Notes under the pieces: generated by a model
The model's database searches: none
What the model was told of the DNA's origin: nothing
What the model saw: only the letters and a program-made list of their open reading frames with translations
Assembly (NCBI GenBank): GCA_023381695.1
Contig: JAMCQP010000031.1
Location: 1-49,243 of the forward strand
Length of the DNA: 49,243 bases
Direction: 5' to 3'
DNA from: Bacillota bacterium
GTDB lineage: Bacteria > Bacillota > UBA5301 > JAMCQP01
Program-made: the position numbers and the translations under genes
In this document: positions 1-7,316 of the stretch, in pieces
Layout: each line of letters begins with the position of its first letter
Position numbering within the stretch: position 1 is the first letter of the stretch

Positions 1-2
1 GC

Positions 3-260
3 TTACACCCCCTTTTCTGAACAGCGTTGCCCTGGGTGGGGAAGAGGCCGGCCGTTGTTGGATTCCCAAATTCTGATCCAGCTATCAACGCTCCCCGCAA
101 CGGAGCGGAAGCTTTTGGCGGTGCGCTTGTATCCCTCGCAATCAGTAGGCACGCCCGCTTCCCTGGCTTCTTCCGCCTCTTCATCCCAGTACCGCGCCGC
201 GTATTCAAGGATCTGCCGGAACTCTTCCAGTGCATACCGTCGTTTCAAGACTTTATCCAT
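3..260 (-). CDS. Small prophage protein with one copy of a repeated aromatic/charged module
   Basis: Product not recognised; about 85 residues, rich in Glu, Arg and aromatic residues, predicted helical and cytoplasmic. I chose the ATG at 260 because a GGAGG stands five bases upstream; a GTG at 272 has no spacing for one. The ATG overlaps the stop of the gene to its right (253-255), so the two are probably translationally coupled. Residues 6-65 hold a module (R-Y-A-L-E-E-F-x-Q-I-L ... Y-W ... C-x-x-x-K-R-T-A ... W-I-R-I-W) that occurs twice more in the neighbouring gene. It sits in the early or middle region of the Mu-like prophage. Function unknown; a host-takeover or DNA-mimic role would be pure guesswork. 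Confidence 0.75.
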   Translation of the reverse strand: MDKVLKRRYALEEFRQILEYAARYWDEEAEEAREAGVPTDCEGYKRTAKSFRSVAGSVDSWIRIWESNNGRPLPHPGQRCSEKGV

Positions 261-762
261 TGCGGCCTCCACCTCCCGTTCTGTCTTTGAAAGGAGAAAA
301 ACGTGCTATCCTGCCCATAAAACCGCGCAAGGGACTTTCTCCTTGTGCAGGGGCCGGATCTGGAGCCGTGGATCCCGGTAGGCCCGCCCGTCTGACCCAT
401 TCCTCGATATTCTTTTCAACAAAGCGGAGGTGCTCTGCGGTACGTTTACATGTCTCAAAATCATCAGTTCGGCCCGCCTTTTTGGTTTCTTCTGCTTGGT
501 ACTCCCAGTAATCGCCAGGCGATTTGAGTATCTGCTTGAACTCTTTCACTGTGTATCCAAGTTTCGGCTGCATCGGACCGTCTGCCCTCGCGAGTTCAAA
601 TCCATTTAGGTCTTTCCAAACTTCGATCCATAGTTTAAGATGCTCTCTGACAAAGCGAAAGTGTCTGGCAATGGGCTCCTCTGCCTCATAATATCGGATT
701 GCACATTCAAAAACCTGCTCGAACTCCTCAAGCGCATATTGCCTTTCCGGTATTTTACTCAT
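253..762 (-). CDS. Prophage protein with two copies of the repeated module
   Basis: Product not recognised, about 169 residues. The ATG at 762 lies five bases after GGAGGAG; a GTG six bases earlier overlaps that site and is unlikely. Residues about 8-55 (YALEEF..VF ... W-I-E-V-W-K) and about 72-130 (YTVKEF..IL ... Y-W-E ... C-K-R-T-A ... W-V) are two diverged copies of the module in the gene at 3-260; the first lacks the middle stretch. The C-terminal 40 residues are Gly, Pro and Arg rich and look disordered. The gene overlaps both neighbours by a few bases, in a tight leftward operon. The three copies imply local duplication within the phage. Confidence 0.75.
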   Translation of the reverse strand: MSKIPERQYALEEFEQVFECAIRYYEAEEPIARHFRFVREHLKLWIEVWKDLNGFELARADGPMQPKLGYTVKEFKQILKSPGDYWEYQAEETKKAGRTDDFETCKRTAEHLRFVEKNIEEWVRRAGLPGSTAPDPAPAQGESPLRGFMGRIARFSPFKDRTGGGGRNG

Positions 763-764
763 AA

Positions 765-899
765 TCACTCCTCCTCTTCGATCTCCACCTTATCGGCGTA
801 CCTTTTCATCCTCTGTGCGTATGCCTCGGCTTCCGCCTCGTTGAAGAACTCTCGTTTCATTTCCACGTCATCAAATCGGACCTTAACGATCCATCTCAT
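765..899 (-). CDS. 44-residue prophage protein
   Basis: ATG at 899 stands behind a good AGGAGGGAG site, and the stop at 765-767 abuts the next gene. The peptide begins MRWIVKVRF and is dominated by Glu, Lys and Arg (E-F-F-N-E-A-E-A-E-A-Y-A-Q-R-M-K), ending in four glutamates. The beta-strand start followed by one amphipathic helix is typical of small phage proteins of unknown role. Position and ribosome site support it as a real gene; no function can be given. Confidence 0.6.
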   Translation of the reverse strand: MRWIVKVRFDDVEMKREFFNEAEAEAYAQRMKRYADKVEIEEEE

Positions 900-917
900 A
901 TTTCCGCTCCCTCCTTT

Positions 918-1553
918 TTAATTCCACCTCCCCAGAGTACGCCCTACTCCCCGGTATGCCATCATCACCCGGTGAACGTGCCTTTGGGTAATGGAGTTCA
1001 CCGGCACCTCCGCCTTGACTGCCCCAGGCCCAGCGTTGTAAGCCGCTATTGCCAACCTGATGTTGCCCTGATACTTTTGCTCCAAATAGGCAAAGTATCG
1101 AATCCCGGCCTCAAGAGTGTCCTGCCAATTATCTAAATTACCTTTCCCCCAATGGATAAATGTCTCTGGAAGCACCTGGAGCAATCCCCGTTCGCCGGCT
1201 GAGCCAAACGCGTTGCGTTTGAATCCTGACTCGGTCGCAATCATCGCGGCCACTACTATTGGGTCAACCTGATGCTTTTGGGCAAAAAACACGATGTAGA
1301 GAGCTGTTTCGTTCAATTCGTGTTCGCTGGCCCGAGGCCGGTACCGCCGTATGTACCCCGTTAACCGTTCTGCATCCTTAAAAAACTTGCGGCTCTCTTC
1401 CAGTTGAAAGCGTAGGAGTTCGCCCTCATTTTGCATTCGAGTGACTTCCTTGGCCATGATAGCAAGCTCTACCATGGTCAGGGATTGTGCTACTGCTGTT
1501 ACCAATAAGACGATGAACAGCAGGATAATCAAAACCGTCTTTGCCCTTTCCAA
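918..1553 (-). CDS. Lytic transglycosylase (SLT domain), membrane-anchored
   Basis: Cleaves the MurNAc-GlcNAc bond of peptidoglycan. About 211 residues: an N-terminal hydrophobic segment (residues 6-23) that would act as signal anchor, a short coiled linker, then a Slt/goose-lysozyme fold. The catalytic Glu lies in the motif A-T-E-S-G-F, followed by G-E-R-G-L-L-Q-V-L-P and A-Y-N-A-G-P-G, the classic SLT triad of motifs. TTG start, placed seven bases after AAGGAGGGG. In Mu-like phages this may serve in lysis or in DNA delivery; its place near the early-middle genes and its membrane anchor fit an endolysin-type enzyme. No holin is recognised next to it in the window. Confidence 0.88.
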   Translation of the reverse strand: MERAKTVLIILLFIVLLVTAVAQSLTMVELAIMAKEVTRMQNEGELLRFQLEESRKFFKDAERLTGYIRRYRPRASEHELNETALYIVFFAQKHQVDPIVVAAMIATESGFKRNAFGSAGERGLLQVLPETFIHWGKGNLDNWQDTLEAGIRYFAYLEQKYQGNIRLAIAAYNAGPGAVKAEVPVNSITQRHVHRVMMAYRGVGRTLGRWN

Positions 1554-1609
1554 TTTTAACCCCTCCTTAACTTGGGTTTATTGTCGAAAACTCCGTTGGG
1601 CGTCGGGGG

Positions 1610-1645
1610 CCGCTGCGCATCTCTTGTGAGGGTGATGCGCAGCGG
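1610..1645. repeat. Perfect 12-bp inverted repeat, 12-base loop
   Basis: CCGCTGCGCATC (1610-1621) is repeated as its exact reverse complement at 1634-1645. It fills the gap between the start of the transglycosylase gene and the stop of the 74-residue gene. No T-run follows on either strand, so it is not a standard intrinsic terminator. It could be an mRNA processing or stabilising hairpin, or a binding site for a phage regulator. Confidence 0.8.
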
Positions 1646-1651
1646 TGGGGA

Positions 1652-1876
1652 TCAAACCTCAATAGCTGAGCGGCTTATCTCCGGCGCCCCTACATTGCAC
1701 TGGCTAAACAGGGTGCTCACCTGCTTCAGGCATCTGAAGATCCCATCAACTACCCCGGCTTGTGTGAGAAAAGCGGGGGAGGGACCGTTCACCGTCTGAA
1801 TAAGCTTGTCCAGCTCCTGATCCTGAAGAGCCATTAGATCATTCCAGACCTTCGTCCTCAATGTGCTTTCCTCCAT
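1652..1876 (-). CDS. 74-residue prophage protein of unknown function
   Basis: Starts at ATG 1876; the GGAGGTTTG upstream overlaps the end of the previous gene. The peptide is acidic at the N-terminus and predicted helical (MALQDQELDKLIQTV), with no membrane segment or known motif. It lies in the same leftward operon as Gam and ends just before the 12-bp inverted repeat. Gene status rests on spacing and composition only. Confidence 0.6.
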   Translation of the reverse strand: MEESTLRTKVWNDLMALQDQELDKLIQTVNGPSPAFLTQAGVVDGIFRCLKQVSTLFSQCNVGAPEISRSAIEV

Positions 1877-1882
1877 GAAATA

Positions 1883-2101
1883 TCAAACCTCCACCTTGAT
1901 AAGATTGTTCCGAACGGCATAGAATTCCAGGTCTTTCTCAGCCTGGGCCTTTTGCTCCCGCATTGGCAGGGACGGGGCGACAAATCTCTTGAGCGACGAC
2001 CCCGATGCTTTCCTGTAAAAAGTTCCCCACCATTTGCCATCCGAAATGCCGTCATGAACGAAGAGGATCCTGCCGTCCGGAAGCTTGTATCCAACTGCCA
2101 C
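1883..2101 (-). CDS. Small prophage protein of unknown function
   Basis: About 72 residues. A GTG at 2110 would have no room for a ribosome site, whereas the GTG at 2101 lies eight bases after AGAGG, so I prefer 2101. The N-terminal half reads like a small beta-sheet (GYKLPDGRILFVHDG ... WWGTFYRK), and the C-terminal half is a charged helix. It lies 13 bases after the Gam gene. No family recognised. Confidence 0.6.
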   Translation of the reverse strand: MAVGYKLPDGRILFVHDGISDGKWWGTFYRKASGSSLKRFVAPSLPMREQKAQAEKDLEFYAVRNNLIKVEV

Positions 2102-2114
2102 CTTCGACACCTCT

Positions 2115-2609
2115 TTAACCTGTTTTAGAGAGCTTTTCCCGGTTCACCTCGTACCAGAAGATATCTTCAACCTTCTTTCGGGCTCCGACGGACGCGATCA
2201 CCTCGTCGCTGTATTCCTTGAGCTTGTCCTTGCTGACTTCTTCCTTGATGGTGATACAGTCCGCCATCCCCTTGGCTTTCAGCATCTTCAGTACCGAAGC
2301 GATGCTACGGATGATGATCTTGGTACTTTGGCGGAACCCGGTTTGGCCGAAGTTCAGGGCCATCGTCTTGCCCTTGATGTCCGCCCGGTTCTCCTCCACG
2401 AACTCCTTGATCTGCATCTCCAGCTTTTCCTTGCATTCCAGAAGCGGCTTGATCTTGTCGGCGGCCTCCAGCTTGATGTCCGAGATCCTCAGGTTCATGT
2501 CCGCCTCGATGGCTTCTTTCTGCAAGTCCAGCTCGCCGATCTCTTTGAGGTTTAAGTCCACTTCTTCCCAGCTTTTGAGGGCTGTGCCCTCAAATCTCTG
2601 TCTGGCCAA
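2115..2609 (-). CDS. Gam-like host-nuclease inhibitor / DNA end-binding protein
   Basis: 164 residues with the look of the Mu Gam family, which binds double-strand DNA ends, is related to eukaryotic Ku, and protects phage DNA from exonucleases. Features seen: a long Glu/Lys-rich helical arm (residues 12-75), then a compact part with G-K-T-M-A-L-N-F-G-Q-T-G-F-R and a charged helix near I-K-E-E-V-S-K-D-K-L. The hallmark of the family is this helical hairpin followed by the small beta-domain with a conserved G..G-x-x-x-F-R. TTG start behind GGAGGTAG. It sits downstream of A and B, as in many Mu-like phages. Confidence 0.85.
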   Translation of the reverse strand: MARQRFEGTALKSWEEVDLNLKEIGELDLQKEAIEADMNLRISDIKLEAADKIKPLLECKEKLEMQIKEFVEENRADIKGKTMALNFGQTGFRQSTKIIIRSIASVLKMLKAKGMADCITIKEEVSKDKLKEYSDEVIASVGARKKVEDIFWYEVNREKLSKTG

Positions 2610-2623
2610 CCTGGTCTACCTCC

Positions 2624-2737
2624 TCATTTGTTTTTGCATTGCTTCCCCAGGGCACCAGGGAAGTTTGCGGCCTGTTGGGCTTTTCCGGCCCAGTCCGCTT
2701 CGTATTCCCGGCACGCCCGCTCCAAATCATCCGTCAC
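2624..2737 (-). CDS. 37-residue prophage peptide
   Basis: A GTG start at 2737 overlaps the TGA stop of the membrane protein upstream (GTGA arrangement), with AGGGGG a few bases before it. The peptide is hydrophilic (V-T-D-D-L-E-R-A-C-R-E-Y-E-A-D-W ...) and ends C-K-N-K. The stop precedes the ribosome site of gam. Coupled translation makes it a plausible gene; function unknown. Confidence 0.5.
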   Translation of the reverse strand: MTDDLERACREYEADWAGKAQQAANFPGALGKQCKNK

Positions 2738-3084
2738 CTGGCTTTCCCCCTCAATGCTTTCTTGATGTTCGGAAATCGCGGCCTCTTGGCGCGTTCCAGC
2801 TTTTTCAGCCTGGCTTCAAACTGATCCACTTCATCTTTCAGCTCCGCGATCCGCCTGGTGGTGTTCTCCGAATGCACCACCCAAATCGGTACCCGCAGCG
2901 GCTGGCGGGGGCTGACTTGCGGTGGATCGGCGCTGTAGCAGAGCGCCAGGTCTTCCATGCCGTCCTGCTCCTCACCTCCCTGGGCGTCTCCCCGCGCTGC
3001 CGCCACGAGAAGCGCCATGATAAATACCCCGATAAAACTTCCGACAAATAGACCGATCACAAACCCAATCTGAAACGGCGTCAC
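2734..3084 (-). CDS. Small membrane-anchored prophage protein with coiled-coil tail
   Basis: 116 residues. The N-terminus (residues 5-30, FVIGLFVGSFIGVFIMALLVAA) is one glycine-zipper-like membrane segment similar in style to DUF3789-type phage peptides. A Gln/Glu-rich middle follows, then a charged coiled coil (residues 78-105). GTG start nine bases after AAAGGAGG. It lies between B and gam in the early operon. The role is unknown; single-span proteins of this kind in phages include holin-like and superinfection-exclusion proteins, but nothing here decides between them. Confidence 0.65.
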   Translation of the reverse strand: MTPFQIGFVIGLFVGSFIGVFIMALLVAAARGDAQGGEEQDGMEDLALCYSADPPQVSPRQPLRVPIWVVHSENTTRRIAELKDEVDQFEARLKKLERAKRPRFPNIKKALRGKAR

Positions 3085-3121
3085 TGAACTTCTACCTCCT
3101 TTGTAGTGGGCTTGTCTCCAT

Positions 3122-4081
3122 TTAGTACATCAGAAGCTCATTAGCAGCCCGGATCGCTTGTAAGTTGAGGCTTTCGCCCATGCTATTAGCCAAGGTCCAG
3201 GATAGGATGAAGAGCTTAACCATCGTCCGAATCCCTCCTGGGTTGTTGGCTACCTTGTGAAAAAAATCCAGGCATTCCCCGCTCACCTCCGCTTCTTGGC
3301 CCACAATCTTCTTCACGTCCTCCTTGCTGATCTTCTGATTGTTTAAATAGCGTCGGATGCCCACTCGGGAGAAAAGCTGAGCGAATTCGGCCGCCTTAGC
3401 CTTGCCTTTCATCTGGGTATATACCGTCTCGTTGCCGCACAGCACCAACCCGATCCCGCACTCGTCGTAGATGCTGCGAAGCGTTTCTAGGGCCGACATT
3501 TGGAGGTGCTGGGCCTCATCAATGATCACCAGCCTGCCCGAGTCCTTTAGGCTGGAAACCACGGTACGGCGGAGCCTTCGCCTGTCTCCATACTCTTGCT
3601 TGCCCAACTTCTCGACCAGTTCTTCCAGGATGGCCTTGGAGTTGGAGTTTGTCGGGTTGACCGTGATAAAGACCGTGCCAGGGTTTTGCGCCGCATACTG
3701 TCTGAGGGTCATGGTCTTACCGATCCCGGCGTCTCCATAGATGATCCCGATATCCTTGTAATCATGGGCGTATTTCACCACGGCCAACACATCCTCGGCA
3801 ACCGAGGTCATTACAAACTGGGGGGTTTTGATGGCGTCCTTGCGCCTGATCTCGATCTCCAGGGCCTTCATGATGGTGTACGCGATCTGCTCATTGTTGC
3901 CAGCATAGATGCCTTTCAAAAACTGGCTGATCGTCGCGGGGGACAGACCGGTGAGCCTCGACAGATCCGACTGTGATTTCCCGGTTTGCTCCATGTGGCT
4001 TTGGATGGACCTTCTCGTTGCCTCAATGTCCAGAGACATCATTTCCGCTTTCTCTTTCAGATTAAGTACCGCTGATGACAT
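3122..4081 (-). CDS. MuB-like transposition ATPase / target-selection protein
   Basis: AAA+ ATPase that would coat target DNA, activate the transposase and give target immunity. 319 residues from ATG 4081, chosen because GGAGG lies eight bases upstream. N-terminal HTH domain (about residues 15-75; S-Q-S-D-L-S-R-L-T-G-L-S-P-A-T-I-S-Q). Walker A G-D-A-G-I-G-K-T at about 116-123, Walker B L-V-I-I-D-E-A-Q at about 184-191, sensor-like L-V-L-C-G-N-E. The length and domain order match MuB (312 residues). The start lies 17 bases after the stop of the transposase gene in the same operon. Confidence 0.93.
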   Translation of the reverse strand: MSSAVLNLKEKAEMMSLDIEATRRSIQSHMEQTGKSQSDLSRLTGLSPATISQFLKGIYAGNNEQIAYTIMKALEIEIRRKDAIKTPQFVMTSVAEDVLAVVKYAHDYKDIGIIYGDAGIGKTMTLRQYAAQNPGTVFITVNPTNSNSKAILEELVEKLGKQEYGDRRRLRRTVVSSLKDSGRLVIIDEAQHLQMSALETLRSIYDECGIGLVLCGNETVYTQMKGKAKAAEFAQLFSRVGIRRYLNNQKISKEDVKKIVGQEAEVSGECLDFFHKVANNPGGIRTMVKLFILSWTLANSMGESLNLQAIRAANELLMY

Positions 4082-4098
4082 GCTCCACACCTCCGTAT

Positions 4099-6123
4099 CT
4101 ACTTATTTAGGACCGATTTCAGGAGCGTCAGCGCCTTCTTGGCGCCGTCTTCATGACTGCTCTTCACCTCCCTGGGGCCGCTGAACAGGCTCTGCATATA
4201 GAGCTCTTTATACCTGGTAGTCTCATTGCCGACAGCTTCCGCACCAACGGCCTTTGCCATGTCGATTTCCTTGGCTGCCGCTATCATTTGCTGGGTTAAC
4301 TTTACCGGCTCAATCACGTTCGGTGGCTTCGGATCCGGTGGCCGATCTTGCTGCTGCGCCATCCGCTGGATCACACGTTCGAGTGGATCCGGAGTGAATG
4401 CCATTTCCTCCGCAATCTCCGCATAGCTCCTGGTAAGCCTTCTTGCCTCCTTCTCCAGTTTTTTGGCCTCCCGAATTATTTCCTTGTCCACGCCAATTGC
4501 GGCGGCCCGGCTTTGCAAGGTGGCCTCCATGAGGTATTCATCCTTCATGCTGAACACAAAGACTCTCGCCATGTCTGCATCCCGGTATCGAACATAAACT
4601 TGTTCCCCGAGGTAGTTGATCAGCTCCGGTTTGTAATACCACTGCCCGAAGAGATTGACCCCGAGCCGTTGAACGGTCATGGCCTGCGTGTGCCGCATGA
4701 GGCATAGCCGCAAGGCCGATTCCGGAGCCAGTCTTATCAGACCGCGTGTCCGCTGGAAGGTTTCGTCGGGAGCTTCACCCTTGCGGCCCTCGCCCTGGCT
4801 CTTGGTTTTGTTATACATGTGGATAGCCCAGCCGCTGAAGGCTTCCTGAATCTCCTTAAGGCTTGGAACCTGGTTTGGATCCTTCAGGATGTCGTCCAGT
4901 CCTTCGGGACGATTTTTGTTATCTCTGCCGCAGTAAGTTGTGAACCGGCGGCAGAACTTGTCCGCCACAATCCCGTAAAAACGCTCAATGACCTTTGCTC
5001 TCGCATTCGCTGGAATGGCAAAGTGGGGTGCAATACCCAACTCCGCAACTAAAGACCGGACTGTTTTCTCATCAACCTTTACCTGGCGTCTATTGCCCCT
5101 GCCGGCGAACTCATAGCTGGAGTAATCATTTCCGTTATCCACATAGATGTCATTGGGTAACCCGATGGCACGATCAAGAGCTGCGTTTGCAAATGCCGCC
5201 ATGATGGTGTCCGTATTGCTTTGATAACTTATGATCCATCCCAACGGTTTCCAGCTTCGAAAATCGAGCCAGGCGGTGAGCCAGGGCCGCACTGGTTTTC
5301 CGTTTGGTCCCTTGCAGAATAAGTCCAGCCGCTGGTGATCTCCAACCCATATTTGTCCAGCCCTCACGGAATCTGGGTCCCTTAATATGTACGGAGCGCA
5401 TTTGTTGCGCCAGGCTTCCTCGCCTTCGCGGAGATGAACCAGCGTTGCTTTCGGCATGTCTTCATTGACAATACGGCAGACCGTCCGAAGGGAGGGAATC
5501 CGCCAACCCCGCTCCTTTGCTACCAGTACCAGGTCCTCATAGCAGTCAGCCACGCTGCGCTGCTGTTTTGTCCCGTAAAGTTTGAGGAAGAACCCCAGGG
5601 CCTCCGGATCGATGGCCCGTTTGTTGCCGCCGATGCTTTTCTTCCCCCACTCGGGAAGAAGGGCGCAGCGACCGCCTTCTTTGTATGCCTTTTTCCAGCG
5701 ATAGAGGGTCCCATGGCAAAGCTTGTTTTCACCGTTGGCAACCTTCCTTGTGCGGATGAATTCTTTTGTGCGCTGGGTTTTGTTGCCCTTTGTGTCGCCC
5801 ACAAACCTATCCCAGGCAGCCAGGATCTCCATCCGTTCGGCGGCTATCTCCCGCTTCCACTGGGGAGCCGAATCCCACTCTTCCGAGTCATTGATCACAA
5901 CGTCCCGCACGCTCTGGCCGTAACCTTTAAGATACGCGATCTGCAAGTCCGTGGGCAGGGCTTTGAGATTGATCTGCAACGCTTTGCCGCTCTTGCCGCC
6001 GCCGGCGCTGGATGTCTCGTACTTGACTTCCCCGTATTCGCCCGAGATTGCGTTTCTTCGGACAGCCCGTTCAGTAATGCCCAGCAGCTCGCCGGCTTCC
6101 TTAACTGTTAACCATTGCTCCAC
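4099..6123 (-). CDS. MuA-like DDE transposase
   Basis: Catalyses strand cleavage and joining at the phage ends for integration and replicative transposition. 674 residues from GTG 6123, preceded by AAGGTGG; the longer reading from ATG 6162 would add residues unlike the family. The N-terminal winged-helix domain (W-L-T-V-K-E-A-G-E-L-L-G-I-T-E-R-A-V) binds ends or enhancer. The rve-type catalytic core has Asp about 262 (V-G-D-H-Q), Asp about 329 (Y-V-D-N-G-N-D-Y) and Glu about 380 (K-V-I-E-R-F-Y-G). The 67-residue gap between the two Asp equals that recalled for Mu A (269, 336, 392). A beta-barrel and an Arg/Lys/Gln-rich C-terminal tail for contact with B follow. Appears intact. Confidence 0.95.
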   Translation of the reverse strand: MEQWLTVKEAGELLGITERAVRRNAISGEYGEVKYETSSAGGGKSGKALQINLKALPTDLQIAYLKGYGQSVRDVVINDSEEWDSAPQWKREIAAERMEILAAWDRFVGDTKGNKTQRTKEFIRTRKVANGENKLCHGTLYRWKKAYKEGGRCALLPEWGKKSIGGNKRAIDPEALGFFLKLYGTKQQRSVADCYEDLVLVAKERGWRIPSLRTVCRIVNEDMPKATLVHLREGEEAWRNKCAPYILRDPDSVRAGQIWVGDHQRLDLFCKGPNGKPVRPWLTAWLDFRSWKPLGWIISYQSNTDTIMAAFANAALDRAIGLPNDIYVDNGNDYSSYEFAGRGNRRQVKVDEKTVRSLVAELGIAPHFAIPANARAKVIERFYGIVADKFCRRFTTYCGRDNKNRPEGLDDILKDPNQVPSLKEIQEAFSGWAIHMYNKTKSQGEGRKGEAPDETFQRTRGLIRLAPESALRLCLMRHTQAMTVQRLGVNLFGQWYYKPELINYLGEQVYVRYRDADMARVFVFSMKDEYLMEATLQSRAAAIGVDKEIIREAKKLEKEARRLTRSYAEIAEEMAFTPDPLERVIQRMAQQQDRPPDPKPPNVIEPVKLTQQMIAAAKEIDMAKAVGAEAVGNETTRYKELYMQSLFSGPREVKSSHEDGAKKALTLLKSVLNK

Positions 6124-6262
6124 GTCCGGCCACCACCTTATAAGGCATAGGCTTGCGGTCAATCTTCTCTGTCTGGATACTTACCAGGGCGGGCTTGTCC
6201 GGATGCACCGAGCATGTTAGTTTTATCCCGCCTTTGATGCTGCCGAAGCATAGAAGCCTCAT
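6101..6262 (-). CDS. 53-residue prophage protein overlapping the transposase start
   Basis: ATG at 6262 overlaps the TGA of the preceding gene (ATGA), and the stop at 6101-6103 lies 20 bases inside the transposase gene. The sequence begins MRLLCFGSIKGGIKLTC and has a basic C-terminal half. It fills the only gap in this part of the operon and is probably translated by coupling. No family recognised; short Mu-like accessory peptides are common here. Confidence 0.55.
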   Translation of the reverse strand: MRLLCFGSIKGGIKLTCSVHPDKPALVSIQTEKIDRKPMPYKVVAGRGAMVNS

Positions 6263-6747
6263 GGCGTCACCTCCTTGCGCATCTGGTCAAGATATTGGCG
6301 AACCTGCTTTTCCCGTTGCTGAAGTTGCCGCTTTTTTTCGTCGATCCGGGCCAACTCCAACAGCACAACCTCTTCGCTTTTGATTAAGTAGCAGCCACAA
6401 GCCTTGACTATTGCTTCGATGAGCTCATAATCTCCGGTGGCCCAACAAAAGGCGGGGAGGTATTCCACGGGGAACCGGTGCCCTTCCTTGGAATCTGCGG
6501 TCCAGGAGTTAAGCATCGATTCGGTGATCTCCGCGTCGGCATATTCTCCCATCCGTCCGGCGATCTCCCACCGCTTAAAAGAGGTCTTTTTGAGTGCTTG
6601 CGACAGCAGTTCTTTTACTTGTGGCCCCATGACCAGGCTGCCAGGTTGCGGCCGGTTCTCTTGAACTACCGCCGCTTCGGCAATGAAGTCAAATAATGAA
6701 ATCTGATTTGGCCCAGCCTGGCCAGTTTTTTGCCGCCTGTTTGCCAT
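6259..6747 (-). CDS. Mu-like early protein with N-terminal DNA-binding-like domain and C-terminal coiled coil
   Basis: 162 residues. The N-terminus has an I-S-L-F-D-F-I motif; residues about 45-85 (VKELLSQALKKTSFKRWEIA, then M-L-N-S-W-T) look like a helix-turn-helix that reads start-of-replication or regulator DNA; H-R-F-P-V-E-Y-L-P-A-F-C follows, then a coiled coil (residues 130-160). Proteins of this layout regularly precede transposase A in Mu-like elements of Bacillota, but I know no proven function. ATG at 6747 with GGGAGGTG upstream. A palindrome and putative promoter lie just before it. Confidence 0.75.
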   Translation of the reverse strand: MANRRQKTGQAGPNQISLFDFIAEAAVVQENRPQPGSLVMGPQVKELLSQALKKTSFKRWEIAGRMGEYADAEITESMLNSWTADSKEGHRFPVEYLPAFCWATGDYELIEAIVKACGCYLIKSEEVVLLELARIDEKKRQLQQREKQVRQYLDQMRKEVTP

Positions 6748-6767
6748 TGCATCACCTCCCGTTTTGG

Positions 6768-6807
6768 GTTATACTGGTAATGTGTTTTCCTTAAACATTT
6801 AAGGAAA
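6768..6807 (-). promoter_or_regulatory. Putative second early promoter with operator palindrome
   Basis: TTTCCTTAAA (6786-6795) and its exact reverse complement TTTAAGGAAA (6798-6807) flank two bases. On the minus strand a TATAAC at 6768-6773 could be a -10 element, placing the -35 region (GTTTAA, poor match) inside the palindrome. This would drive the 162-residue gene and transposase, with the Ner-like protein encoded just upstream the likely ligand. The palindrome is certain; the promoter is an inference. Confidence 0.55.
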
Positions 6808-6825
6808 CATATGTTCTAAACGGTG

Positions 6826-7029
6826 TCACCTCAGGCCATTTTTGGACGGCCAGATTTTAGAAGCTGGCATGTCCAGGGCTTCGGCTATGGACTGGCGGAT
6901 GCGCTGGTTCTTTTCAAGACCGGAGATGACCTGAGATACGGCTGCGTCTGTGACCTTCAAGCGCCTGGCGATCTGGCGTTGCGAGACTCGTTTTAGGATG
7001 AGGAGCGCCCTTATCTCTTGTGGTGTCAC
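6826..7029 (-). CDS. Ner-like helix-turn-helix regulator
   Basis: 67 residues, almost wholly one HTH domain: S-Q-R-Q-I-A-R-R-L-K-V-T-D-A-A-V-S-Q-V-I-S-G matches helix-turn-helix proteins of the Ner/Nlp and Cro type. Ner in Mu is the early negative regulator that turns down repressor and early transcription. GTG start seven bases after AAAGGAGG. Ends 79 bases before the 162-residue gene, with a 22-bp palindrome in between that is a good candidate for its operator. It is read leftward from the early promoter side, as in Mu. Confidence 0.8.
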   Translation of the reverse strand: MTPQEIRALLILKRVSQRQIARRLKVTDAAVSQVISGLEKNQRIRQSIAEALDMPASKIWPSKNGLR

Positions 7030-7061
7030 AGGAATACCTCCTTTTAGAATGGAGTGCCAAC

Positions 7062-7316
7062 ATGAATGACAAGTTTGAACCCATAATCGAGAAAATGAAA
7101 GCGTTTTTGGACGAGTCGGACAAACAGACTGCGGATTTTGCCTCTGAAATTATCCATGATCCACTTTACAGGGAGCTTGTCCGCAGCCTATCTCCCAAAG
7201 AGTATGTGCGCTATCCTTTGCTGACCAAATTTCTTAAGAGGAACAATGAGTTAAATAGGCCTGTCTTAATGGGACGTCTACGGCGTCTTGCGGAAAAACT
7301 CAAAGAGGGCCGGTAA
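7062..7316 (+). CDS. Small helical prophage protein encoded against the early operon
   Basis: 84 residues from ATG 7062 (GGAG seven bases upstream). Highly charged and helical (KFEPIIEKMKAFLDESDKQT ... LMGRLRRLAEKLKEGR), no known motif. It reads rightward between two leftward genes, its 5' end 32 bases from the start of the Ner-like gene and its last 39 bases overlapping the 3' end of the gene at 7278-7577. Composition and ribosome site support a true gene, but its orientation is odd: early transcription from the promoter at 7671-7700 would run antisense through it. Confidence 0.55.
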   Translation: MNDKFEPIIEKMKAFLDESDKQTADFASEIIHDPLYRELVRSLSPKEYVRYPLLTKFLKRNNELNRPVLMGRLRRLAEKLKEGR

